From Xenorhabdus stockiae (GTDB lineage: Bacteria > Pseudomonadota > Gammaproteobacteria > Enterobacterales > Enterobacteriaceae): DNA of 64,000 nucleotides. How positions within the stretch are numbered: the stretch's first letter is position 1; each line of letters starts with the position of its first letter. The notes beneath the pieces are model-generated. The model did not search any database. It was not told the origin of the DNA and saw only the letters and a list, made by a program, of their open reading frames with translations. Below are positions 52,335 to 61,900 of the stretch, piece after piece. The position numbers were made by a program, and so were the translations under genes. The stretch spans positions 1 through 64,000 of the forward strand of contig NZ_NJAJ01000020.1 of assembly GCF_002632825.1 (NCBI RefSeq), given 5' to 3'.

Positions 52335-53288
52335 TCAGTGATCGGTCTCACCAATATTTTTTAGGGCATCGATAACCATCCGCCAAAATTTTGCCTGATC
52401 CAGTTTTACAGCAACCTGAGTATGGCAGTCCTCTGAAGGCGGGAAGCGAAAATCAGCAACAGTCATACCTGTGGTTAAGGTTCCGGACATTTCGATATTA
52501 ACGGGAACTTTTTGTGTGGTCATAACACTGGGATCAATCACATAAGCGACAGCGCAAGGATCATGGACGGGAGGGTAGTCGAAACCCCGCTGTGTCATCC
52601 GATAACTTTTTCCATAAAATTGGAGTAAATCCAACACAAACTGAGCAGGGCGTGTATTTATTTGGGCTATCTCTTCAGTAACTTCCGGTGTTGCTAGTGC
52701 TTGATGGGTGAGATCTAATCCGACCATTGTCAGAGGCCATTTTTCATTGAAAACAATATGTGCCGCTTCCGGGTCTATTAATATATTGAATTCTGCAACG
52801 GCACTTCTGTTACCTTCATGGTAACCACCTCCCATTAATACTATTTCTTTTACTCTCTCCACAATTTGTGGTGCCTTACGCACAGCCAGAGCAATATTCG
52901 TCAAGCCTGCGGTTGGGACTAATGTGACGCTTTTGGGCGGATGTTCCATGATGATATCAATGATTAAATCAACGGCATGGCGAGCGTCTAGTTTTATTTC
53001 CGGTTCAGGCAAAATAGGGCCATCCAGTCCCGTTTCTCCATGAATGTCAGGAGCTGTTTTGATCTCCCTGACCAACGGCCGATAGCAGCCAGCAGCAAAA
53101 GGAATATTACGGATATTAGCGATACGGGCAATGGAAAGCGCATTATGGGTAACTTTATCTAAAGTTTGATTGCCCACAACAGTTGTTACAGCTAAGAGTT
53201 CGATATCAGGGTTGCCATGAGCAAGCAGCATAGCAATGGCATCATCATGACCAGGGTCGCAATCGAGAATAATTTTCTTGGGAGACAT
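52335..53288 (-). CDS. Inosine-uridine preferring nucleoside hydrolase (Rih type)
   Basis: 317 residues. The N-terminal IILDCDPGHDDAIAMLLAHG carries the Asp cluster that binds calcium and ribose; NIPFAAGCYRPLVRE, HGETGLDGP, EIVLMGGGYHEGN and AEFNILIDPEAAHIVF complete the IUNH signature. It hydrolyses nucleosides to base and ribose. The start at 53288 (MSPKKIILDC) has AAGGA 6 nt upstream; longer in-frame starts are not supported. Similar to RihA/RihB; which substrate it prefers cannot be read. Single gene. Confidence 0.92.
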   Translation of the reverse strand: MSPKKIILDCDPGHDDAIAMLLAHGNPDIELLAVTTVVGNQTLDKVTHNALSIARIANIRNIPFAAGCYRPLVREIKTAPDIHGETGLDGPILPEPEIKLDARHAVDLIIDIIMEHPPKSVTLVPTAGLTNIALAVRKAPQIVERVKEIVLMGGGYHEGNRSAVAEFNILIDPEAAHIVFNEKWPLTMVGLDLTHQALATPEVTEEIAQINTRPAQFVLDLLQFYGKSYRMTQRGFDYPPVHDPCAVAYVIDPSVMTTQKVPVNIEMSGTLTTGMTVADFRFPPSEDCHTQVAVKLDQAKFWRMVIDALKNIGETDH

Positions 53289-53661
53289 ATTCATTCCTTT
53301 TATGGTGCCTAAAGTAAATATACCCACAAAGAATAATTCAGCATCAATAAAAATTCCTCCGCTGACCATCACAAAACGACATGATAAAAAATGCAATCTA
53401 TTAACAATTGTTTTTATTATTGTGATTTAATTAACATATAAACAACAAAGGATTTGAGCATTTTAATTGCGTATGATTCATATATAAATGATAAGAAATG
53501 GCAGATGGCAAATTTATATATTTATTAATTTATTAATGTTTTTTGATCTGGCTTTATCGTGTTGCTTGAATAAAAAACGTTAATTGAATAAATAACATTC
53601 AGTCAATGCACAGGTATCCTTGAACATATCAGGGTATAGGCTGATGCTCACGGGGTGTAAT
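53289..53661. other. AT-rich divergent promoter region
   Basis: Non-coding gap between the nucleoside hydrolase and the oxidase gene. Very AT-rich at 53,400-53,600. No specific operator recognised. Confidence 0.5.
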
Positions 53662-54963
53662 ATGAATAATCAGATCGATTCATTAACATACTATGCAGCA
53701 ACTAAAAAATATGATCTTCGCTTTCCAACATTGACAGAAGATCTGGATGTTGATGTTGTTATCATTGGTGGTGGGTTTTCTGGTGTAAATACAGCATTGG
53801 AGCTGGCAGAAAAAGGTATTACCAATATAGCGATTCTGGAAGGAAGAACGCTTGGATATGGAGGAACAGGGCGTAATGGTGGGCAGGTTATGGCTGGCAT
53901 TGGTCATGATTTGGATCGGATTAAACGCCACGTCGGTGAGAAAGGTCTGGAGACCATATTTAAAATCAGCAACATGGGAGCAGGAATAATCCGGGAGCGG
54001 ATTGCCAAATATAATATCAATGCGGATTTTTGCTCTGGTTATGGCTATTTAGGGTATAACTCCAGGCAGGATAAGACGTTGCAAAGTTGGCTGAAAGAGT
54101 TTCAGGCAGCCTGCCCCGATGATGAAATTGAGCTTTATACCGGTTCAGATGTTAAAAAAGTCATCGGTTCAGATCTGTACACCTCTGCATTGAAACACAT
54201 GGGAGGTGGGCATGTTCACTCTCTGAATCTGTTGTTAGGGGAAGCTAAGGCTGCCACAGAGTACGGCATCAAAATTTTCGAAAACAGTCAGGTTTTGAAT
54301 GTTGAATATGGCCCAAGAGTTACCGTACGCACCGCAATGGGTTCTGTACGGGCAAATAAAATGCTGTGGGCATGTAATGCGTTTCTGAATGGTCTTGAAC
54401 CAACAATTTATAAAAAAACAATCAATACTTATGCATTTCAGTTAATGACAGAAGAGCTGTCAGACGAAATGATCGAAAGAGTCAGCCCTATCCACGGAGC
54501 TTATAGCGATATCAGTCCCATCATCAATTACTGGCGGGTGACTAAAGAGAACCGGCTATTGTTTGGTAGTGCAACGCAGTATCTCGAATATATCCCTTCT
54601 GATTTAAAAGCATGGAACCGGAATCGCATGCTGGATGTTTATCCTTACCTGAAAGATGTGAAGATTGAACTGGCATGGGGAGGCCCGATGTGCTGTAGCG
54701 TCAGCCTGTTCCCGCAAATAGGTTCTTTGCCACAGCATAACAATGTCTTTTACGTTCAGGGTTATTCAGGGTTTGGGGTAACACCAAGTCATATTATCTG
54801 TAAAGTGCTGGCAGAAGGTATGAGTGAGGGCTCCGATCGTTATTCTCTGCTGAGCTCTATCCCGCATATGAATGTTATTGGTAAAGAGCAGCTGAGGCAT
54901 ATATATCTTTCTCTCGGAAAGAGTTGGCATCAGCTTTCAGGCTACTGGAAAGGGCGTCGTTAG
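53662..54963 (+). CDS. FAD-dependent amine/amino-acid oxidase (DAO family, PuuB-like)
   Basis: 433 residues from ATG 53662, which has GGGGTG about 5 nt upstream. The Rossmann motif VDVVIIGGGFSGVNTALELA and GRTLGYGGTGRNGGQV, with a late GYSGFGVTPSH segment, match the PuuB / gamma-glutamylputrescine oxidase branch of DAO oxidases. Such enzymes oxidise an amine to the aldehyde with H2O2 release. The following cupin and aldehyde dehydrogenase genes would take the aldehyde on to the acid. The substrate may be a gamma-glutamylated or free amine; not decidable here. Confidence 0.85.
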   Translation: MNNQIDSLTYYAATKKYDLRFPTLTEDLDVDVVIIGGGFSGVNTALELAEKGITNIAILEGRTLGYGGTGRNGGQVMAGIGHDLDRIKRHVGEKGLETIFKISNMGAGIIRERIAKYNINADFCSGYGYLGYNSRQDKTLQSWLKEFQAACPDDEIELYTGSDVKKVIGSDLYTSALKHMGGGHVHSLNLLLGEAKAATEYGIKIFENSQVLNVEYGPRVTVRTAMGSVRANKMLWACNAFLNGLEPTIYKKTINTYAFQLMTEELSDEMIERVSPIHGAYSDISPIINYWRVTKENRLLFGSATQYLEYIPSDLKAWNRNRMLDVYPYLKDVKIELAWGGPMCCSVSLFPQIGSLPQHNNVFYVQGYSGFGVTPSHIICKVLAEGMSEGSDRYSLLSSIPHMNVIGKEQLRHIYLSLGKSWHQLSGYWKGRR

Positions 54964-55043
54964 TTTTACTGATTTTTGGGTTTTCACTGTTTTTTTGCAC
55001 ATAAATTTCTTTTTTGCACAATAAATTCTGAAAGGTAAAAGTC

Positions 55044-55424
55044 ATGATAAAGCCGTTATTGTTAGAGAAATCACTTCCTGAGTTAATGCCGATTGGTAGT
55101 GTGACTAATCTTGGTTCTGTTGTAGTGGAAGGTGACCCACAGGCAAGTGTTGCCATGGTTCACGGGGAACCAAATGATAATCTGACCTGCGGTATTTTTG
55201 CCTGTACCAGAGGGAAATTTAAGATGGTTTATCCCTTTGATGAAATGGCAACGGTGCATGAAGGTTCTGTGAAACTGACGGATGTTAAAACCGGTGTTGT
55301 GGCCGAATATCACAAAGGTGATTCATGGTTTGCTGCCAAAGGTACGGAAGTTTTGTGGGAAATTACCAGTGAACGCTTCGTGAAACATTATATGGCGTGT
55401 ATCAATTCTCAGATTTCCGGCTGA
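55044..55424 (+). CDS. Cupin-domain protein (DUF861 type)
   Basis: 126 residues, single cupin barrel: GKFKMVYPFDEMATVHEGSV, TGVVAEYHKGDSWFAAKG and WEITSERFVKHYM. Small cupins of this type accompany DAO oxidase/ALDH pairs in polyamine and amine catabolism operons, with an unknown role (perhaps ligand or metal binding). AAAGG precedes ATG. It lies 80 bp after the oxidase and 14 bp before the dehydrogenase gene. Confidence 0.83.
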   Translation: MIKPLLLEKSLPELMPIGSVTNLGSVVVEGDPQASVAMVHGEPNDNLTCGIFACTRGKFKMVYPFDEMATVHEGSVKLTDVKTGVVAEYHKGDSWFAAKGTEVLWEITSERFVKHYMACINSQISG

Positions 55425-55438
55425 CGGAGGGTAACATC

Positions 55439-56932
55439 ATGAGTGACATCACTTTGCTGGCGTCCGTTACGGCTTTTTTGCAGCGTACTCATGGCCATTA
55501 CATTAATGGACAATCCGTTCGTGGTCAGGGAGACAAAACCTTTTCAGTCGTCAACCCCGCGTCTGATGAGGTGATCGCTACCGTTAATCAGGGAAGTGAG
55601 GTCGAAGCCAATGCCGCTATGCAGGCTGCATCTGATGCTTTTCATGGTTCATGGGCTAGGACTTCACCGATGGAACGTGGAGATTGTCTGATACGGCTGG
55701 CGGATTTGCTGCAAAAACATAGCGAAGAACTTGCCCAGTTGGAAACTCTATGTTCAGGAAAAACCATTCAGTTATCACGTATGCTGGAGGTTGGAGCCTC
55801 TGTCCAATACTTGCGCTATTTTGCTGGCTGGTCGAGCAAAATAAGTGGCGAAACACTGAATGTTTCTTTGCCATCTTTCAAGGGTGAAGAATATACCGCC
55901 TTTACCCGTCGTGAACCTGTCGGCGTGGTCGTCGGGATTATTCCCTGGAATTTCTCGATCATGATTGCCATCTGGAAACTGGGGGCCGCTTTGGCCTGCG
56001 GTTGTACGATTGTTCTGAAACCAAGCGAATATACCCCGTTAACAATGTTGCGCGTGGCGGAACTGGCAAAAGAAGCCGGAATTCCTGACGGCGTGATTAA
56101 TATCGTTAATGGCTCCGGAGCCGGTGTAGGAACTAAGCTGTTGACTCATCCGTTGTGTTCCAAAGTGTCTTTTACCGGATCAGTACCTACAGGTAAACTT
56201 ATCGGCAAATCTGTCATGGAACAGGGGCAGTTCCGTGCAACGCTGGAGCTGGGCGGCAAAAACGCAGCGGCTTTTCTATCAGATATGCCTGTAGAGAAGA
56301 TAGTTGATGGAATATTGGAAGCCGGATATCTGAATCAGGGGCAAATCTGCGCAGCAGCAGAACGTTTCTATATTCCTTCTGTTCATATGGATGCGGTTTT
56401 GAAGTTACTTTCTGAACGTCTGTCTGCGATGAAAATTGGTTCTCCCCTTGATGAAACGACGGAAATGGGGCCTTTAGCCAATAAAGAGCACTATGAAAAA
56501 ATTCTGTCCCTGTTTGAAAAAGCGCGTCAGGAAGGGAATGAAATTGTCTATGGCGGTCGCGCACTGGAAGGGAAAGGCTTTTTTGTAATGCCCACCGTGA
56601 TCAGAGCCAAAAGTGCAGATGATACGTTGATGAAAGAAGAGACATTCGGGCCAATAGGGACTTTCCTCAGTTATGATGACGAGGAGGAGCTGATTGCTAT
56701 GATGAACGCAACGCCATTCGGTTTATCCGCCAGCTTATGGACAAATGATCTCAGCAAGGCGATGCGAATGATCCCGCGTATTCAGGCCGGTGTTTTGTGG
56801 GTTAACATGCATACGTATCTTGATCCTGCCCTTCCATTCGGAGGGATAAAATCATCAGGATTCGGTCGGGAGTTTGGCAAGGCATTCATCGAGTATTACA
56901 CAGAACTGAAATCAGTCATGATACGGTATTGA
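55439..56932 (+). CDS. NAD-dependent aldehyde dehydrogenase (FeaB/PuuC-like)
   Basis: 497 residues. ALDH motifs in order: GIIPWNFSIMIAIWKLGAAL, KPSEYTPLTML, FTGSVPTGKLIG, the glutamate region TLELGGKNAAAF, and catalytic Cys in LNQGQICAAAERF; the end GRE...TELKSVMIRY. By eye it is close to phenylacetaldehyde dehydrogenase FeaB. GGAGGG 7 nt before ATG 55439. It probably oxidises the aldehyde released by the upstream oxidase. Confidence 0.92.
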   Translation: MSDITLLASVTAFLQRTHGHYINGQSVRGQGDKTFSVVNPASDEVIATVNQGSEVEANAAMQAASDAFHGSWARTSPMERGDCLIRLADLLQKHSEELAQLETLCSGKTIQLSRMLEVGASVQYLRYFAGWSSKISGETLNVSLPSFKGEEYTAFTRREPVGVVVGIIPWNFSIMIAIWKLGAALACGCTIVLKPSEYTPLTMLRVAELAKEAGIPDGVINIVNGSGAGVGTKLLTHPLCSKVSFTGSVPTGKLIGKSVMEQGQFRATLELGGKNAAAFLSDMPVEKIVDGILEAGYLNQGQICAAAERFYIPSVHMDAVLKLLSERLSAMKIGSPLDETTEMGPLANKEHYEKILSLFEKARQEGNEIVYGGRALEGKGFFVMPTVIRAKSADDTLMKEETFGPIGTFLSYDDEEELIAMMNATPFGLSASLWTNDLSKAMRMIPRIQAGVLWVNMHTYLDPALPFGGIKSSGFGREFGKAFIEYYTELKSVMIRY

Positions 56933-57088
56933 TCGTTGCAGAATATCGATGCTTAAGTGGTTTAAAGTTGCTTCGTGTCAGACAAAACGAGGCAACTTAA
57001 TCGTTTATCAATGTTGAAAAATGGTTTTAGGCTGATATTTCCAAAGCCATTGATCCAAAAGCAATGTTTCCATAATGCTGTATAAGTA

Positions 57089-57108
57089 TTGTCATAAATG
57101 TGTCATTG
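57089..57108 (+). promoter_or_regulatory. Pho box upstream of phoA
   Basis: TTGTCATAAATGTGTCATTG resembles the PhoB consensus CTGTCATAAATCTGTCAY with two direct heptamers (TGTCATA, TGTCATT) 11 bp apart. A CATATT -10-like box follows at about 57125. It implies induction by phosphate starvation. Confidence 0.85.
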
Positions 57109-57191
57109 CGGTTTCACAAAAATGCCATATTGGGTGTTTACTATTTGGGTAGAAGGTGTTTTTTAATTCTCCCGATCATAAGGAATCACCT

Positions 57192-58664
57192 ATGTTCTGC
57201 AATGACCTGTCCCATCGCTCTACATTTCATAATCGTACAAAAAATTTTCTTGCTATGACTGTCGCTATATTAGCGTCAGGCGTATGTTTATCTGCGCAAG
57301 CTAATAGTGCGAGTGCGGATAACATCATGGCAGAAAAACGTTCTGCTCATGGTGAGCTTACTCAGTTTGGTGGTGCCCGTCGCCTGACTCAGGATCAAAC
57401 TGATGCACTTAAAGCAGCTTTAAATAATACAAAAGCGAAGAATGTCATTTTGTTTATTGGTGATGGCATGGGGGATTCTGAAATTACGCTGGCCCGCAAC
57501 TACGCACAAGGTGCTGGTGGTTTTTTCGAGGGAATCGATGCTCTTCCTTTCACGGGGCAATATACACACTACTCACTGGATAAAGAGACCAAGAAACCAG
57601 ATTATGTCACGGATTCCGCTGCTTCAGCTACCGCGTGGGCGTCAGGAGTGAAAACCTATAATGGCGCGCTCGGCATTGATGTTTTCGGCAAGCCGCATCA
57701 GTCATTACTGGAGTTGGCAAAGCAGAATGGAAAAGCCACAGGAAATGTGACAACAGCTGAAATTCAGGACGCAACTCCTGCCGCGCTATATGCGCATATC
57801 ACCAATCGTAAATGCCGGGATCCACAGGAAGCGTTAGAAAAATGCCCGACGGAAGTGTTGGATAAAGGTGGCAGAGGTTCTATCACAGAACAGCTTTTGA
57901 CGGCGCGTGCTGATGTCACTCTGGGAGGAGGGGCTAAATATTTTGAGCAACAATCAACAGCCGGAGCTAATAAAGGAAATACCCTGAAGCAACAGGCGCT
58001 AGATCAGGGTTATCAATGGGTAACGGATATAAAATCACTGAGCAATATTAAAGCGGCCAGTCAGAAAAAGCCGTTATTAGGCATATTTAGCAATGGAAAC
58101 ATGGATGTGATCTGGGAGGGACCAAAAGCGGTTTATCACGGTAATCTTAATGAAGCACCGGTGAAGTGCCAAATTAATGCAAAGCGTAGCTCTGATGAAC
58201 CGACATTGGTACAGTTAACAGAAAAAGCGATTGATTTGCTGAAGGCTAACAAAAATGGATTTTTCTTGCAGGTAGAAAGTGCCTCGATTGACAAACAAGA
58301 TCATGAAGCTAACCCTTGCGCCCAAATTGGGGAAACGGTGGCGCTGGATGAAGCTGTTCAGGCTGCGCTGAAATTTGCCAGACAGCATGAAGATACGTTA
58401 GTTATCGTTACCGCTGATCATGCCCATTCCAGCCAGATTATTGCTAATGATGTTAAATCACCCGGCCTGACCCGTTCATTGATTACCAAAGATGGTGCGG
58501 TTATTACGGTCAACTATGGCAACGCAGAAGAAGGCAAACAGAATCATACTGGTACGCAGTTACGTGTTGCGGCTTATGGCCCACATGCTGCTAATGTCGT
58601 TGGCTTGACTGATCAGACAGATTTGTTCTTTACCATACGTGATGCGATGGGGTTGAAACAATAA
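57192..58664 (+). CDS. phoA: Periplasmic alkaline phosphatase PhoA
   Basis: 490 residues from ATG 57192 with AAGGA 7 nt upstream. The signal peptide contains [18 protein letters not shown]. The catalytic serine lies in [20 protein letters not shown]; metal ligands appear in [36 protein letters not shown] and NHTGTQLRV. It releases phosphate from monoesters in the periplasm. Four Cys, in [11 protein letters not shown] and further along, fit the two disulphides formed by DsbA. Confidence 0.96.
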   Translation: MFCNDLSHRSTFHNRTKNFLAMTVAILASGVCLSAQANSASADNIMAEKRSAHGELTQFGGARRLTQDQTDALKAALNNTKAKNVILFIGDGMGDSEITLARNYAQGAGGFFEGIDALPFTGQYTHYSLDKETKKPDYVTDSAASATAWASGVKTYNGALGIDVFGKPHQSLLELAKQNGKATGNVTTAEIQDATPAALYAHITNRKCRDPQEALEKCPTEVLDKGGRGSITEQLLTARADVTLGGGAKYFEQQSTAGANKGNTLKQQALDQGYQWVTDIKSLSNIKAASQKKPLLGIFSNGNMDVIWEGPKAVYHGNLNEAPVKCQINAKRSSDEPTLVQLTEKAIDLLKANKNGFFLQVESASIDKQDHEANPCAQIGETVALDEAVQAALKFARQHEDTLVIVTADHAHSSQIIANDVKSPGLTRSLITKDGAVITVNYGNAEEGKQNHTGTQLRVAAYGPHAANVVGLTDQTDLFFTIRDAMGLKQ

Positions 58665-58988
58665 GACAAGATGTACCCGATCAATATCATCGTTCAATTC
58701 TGAATGGTTTAATAACGTATAATCAGTACGAATGATCGGATTAGGATAAATTCGATAATATAAGCTACAATGAAGTAAAATCAGTACCTCATAAAATTGA
58801 AATAAGATCATAGATAAAGTTATCTTTTATTTTTCATGGTAAACCATTATCTCCCCCTTATGGGGAGATAATGGTTTTGCCGGATTTATCTTCAGGTTAA
58901 TTTCGTGTAATGGATAATATGCAGATAAAAAACTAATTATTAAATAATATAAAAACATTTAATAACAAGTGTATAAATAAACTGTTAA
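58665..58988. other. Gap between phoA and the RHS gene
   Basis: No gene and in particular no candidate immunity gene for the RHS protein, whose 3' end is at 58989. It contains the terminator at 58842-58876. Confidence 0.6.
58842..58876. terminator. Bidirectional terminator between phoA and the RHS gene
   Basis: AACCATTATCTCCCC (58842-58856) pairs perfectly with GGGGAGATAATGGTT (58862-58876), 5-nt loop, TTTT on the right. Confidence 0.82.
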
Positions 58989-61900
58989 CTAAAGGTAAAG
59001 ATTATAAAAATCAGCAAAAATCTTTGTATTATCCATATAAATAACACTTGCCGTCTCTCTTATATTTTGTTCATTATTAGGGAATCTTAATACCATTTCA
59101 GCGACAAGCCAATCTTTAAATGTCCCACTATAATGACTTGCAGACCAATACATCCTTATTGAATTCATGATGTTTGCATCAAACGGAATTCTATTTAATA
59201 TTTGGTGATCAATTATAGCTCGTATATTATTAGTATTTGAAGCATGAGTAACTAATGTTGCATCATTAATAAATGGCAAATATAATTTTTCGTAAATGTT
59301 TCTTGTGATATTTACATGATGACTACCACCCATAATACGATCTAACCCCGACGCATCCGTTTTTAATTTCCATACATTACTTCCAGATGGAGATTCATCA
59401 ACCCCTAGTTTTAAAAGTGTCTTGTAACTTGCCCCATACTCACTTTCTGGAATTAGATGTCGAGTGGTATTCCAATCAATCTGAATAGTATTCATTTGAT
59501 TATCAATAAGTTCAGAACCACCTAAGTTCATCAATTTCCTAAAATTACGAGTATACTCGGTTTCAGTTGTTGTCACTGCGTAGTGGCTACTGCTTCCTGC
59601 CTGAGCCGCGCCTCTGCCACTCAGCCCATGTGCAAAACTGTCGGACAGCTGCTCACCCACCTGCCGCATCCCGCGAGTCAGCCCGCCCAGCAATCCACTG
59701 CCCAGACTCAATGCCCCCAGCCCGAGCGAGGCCCAACCCAGTATGGCGGAGGCCTGCGGGTTACTCTCTTCGGTGGCCACACTGGCAATGCTGGTCGCAT
59801 CTCCCAAAAAGCCGATACCTGCTATAATCGCACCGTCTATACTCAACGAGGCACCGCCGGTCGGAATGGCCATGGCCAGCCCCGCTAACAGGCCAACCGT
59901 ACCAAGTACGATGCCGAAAATACTGCCCCAGCTCATATGTCCGCTCGGATCGCTGTGGTTGACCGGATCACCCAAACAGTAAGCATACGGATTGAGGCCT
60001 CCAGCCCCGAATGGACTTAAGCTGTCCGGTGCGGTAAACCGCATCAGCACCGGGCTATAGGTGCGGTAGCCATTGCCCAGATGATAACCCCCTCCTGTCG
60101 GGTCGGCACGTTCTCCGGTATAACCGGGCAGTACCATGTTCTGCTCATCGGCTGCCTGCTGGCCATAGGGGGTGTAACGATAACGGGTCGGTGTGCCGCT
60201 GCCCGGTTGGTCTATCAGCAGACTGCCCTGCCCATCGGTGCCCAGTAAATGGGTCTTATCACCGGCGATTACTGCGGCCGGTGTGCCGTTCGCATGCACC
60301 AGACGGGTTGCCGTGCCGCTTTCACGCTGCACTTCTGCGACGCGAGCATTGCCCTGATAGTACAGCTCCTGTGTCCCGGTATTGTCCAGCCGGTGTAGAA
60401 CCAGTCGGTTTGCGGCATCATACCCGTACGTGCTGATTTTCTCTTTCAGCGTCACTGAGATCAGCCGCCCCAGCGCATCGTAGGTCAGCTGGTTCCCGCT
60501 CTCATCCTGAATCAACCGGCCGCCTGCATCGTAGGTTAGCGTAATTTTCGCCGGGTAGGCCGGGTGCGTATGGGTAATGCGGTATAACTGGCAGGGATCG
60601 GACGGACTGTAGGTAAAGGTGGCGGTGTCGCAGCTATTGTCCGCCAATGTAGTCACACAGGTCAGCATATTGCCCAACCGGTCATAGGTAAACTGCTGGC
60701 GGCGCAGGCTCATGCCATACGCATCCTGAGGGCATTCCGTGCCCGAACACTGGTAATCTGTCAGCCAGCGGCGGGCGACATCATAGGTATAACTTTCCTG
60801 ACGCAACAACCCGGCCTGCTGTGAACGGGTTTCCCGGCTGGCGAGCTGACCGAGCACCGTATAGGTCTGCGTCAGGGTCAGTACGTCCGTTCCACTGTCA
60901 ATCCGGCGTTCCGTTTCCCGGCCGAGGTCATCCCAGGTCAGTGTGGTGGTCAGTGATTGCGACTGGGCGTTATCATGCACCGTCCAGCAGTTTAACCGGC
61001 TGGCAGCATCATAGGACATCGTCACGTTTATCGCGCTGTCTGTTATCATTACAGGACGCCCCTGTGTATCAAAATACCGCTGGCGGCGGGTGCCAGTCAC
61101 ATCCTGACAGGCCGTCAGCTGGCCGCCCGGGGAATACGTGTATTGAGTATGCCTGGCCACACCGGTATCGTTAAACGTGGTCGTTTCCTGCCGCAATAAG
61201 CCGGCGGGGGTATACTCGCACTGCTGTGATACCTGTTTTTCTGCCACCGCGTTTATCATCGCGCCGGTTTTGGCGTCATAGCTAAAGGTCTGGGTGATCC
61301 CCGCGGTGGTTCGCTGAAGCAAGGCATTTCCCAGACGGGGTTCATACTGTTGGTGAACCGTCTGTTTGAGCGGGTCAGTGACTATCTCAGGTGCCGGATT
61401 ACTGCAGGTATAGGTTGCCTCATGTGTCCGACCGCCTACCGTGACCGAGATGACCCGATGCAGGCTGTCGAACACCCGCTGACCCAGCACTTTCCCGTCC
61501 GCCACAATTTGCGTCACTAAATTATCCGCACTGAACGACGCATACCTTTTCTGCACCACGGTACCATCGCTGTACGTTATCGTCGCAACGCGATGAAAAG
61601 CGTCATAGGTGTATTGCGTTTTCTGTGCCAGTGCATCCACCGTGGCCCGCAACCGCCCCAGCCCGTCATACTCGTTCTGTTGCTGGCTGACGAATTGGCC
61701 CTGGCTGTCATACAGCGTTACCGTCAGAGGCTGATGTCGCAGATTGTAGGCCGTTTCCGTATAACCGAATGTCAGGCCATCCACCTCAGTAGTGCAGCGG
61801 GTGATCTGGGTCACCGGATTAAACACCTGCCGGCTACGCTGGCCTGTATCCGAGGTAATCAGGCTGGGTTGTCCCCAGTCATCGTAGGTGATCTGCTGGT

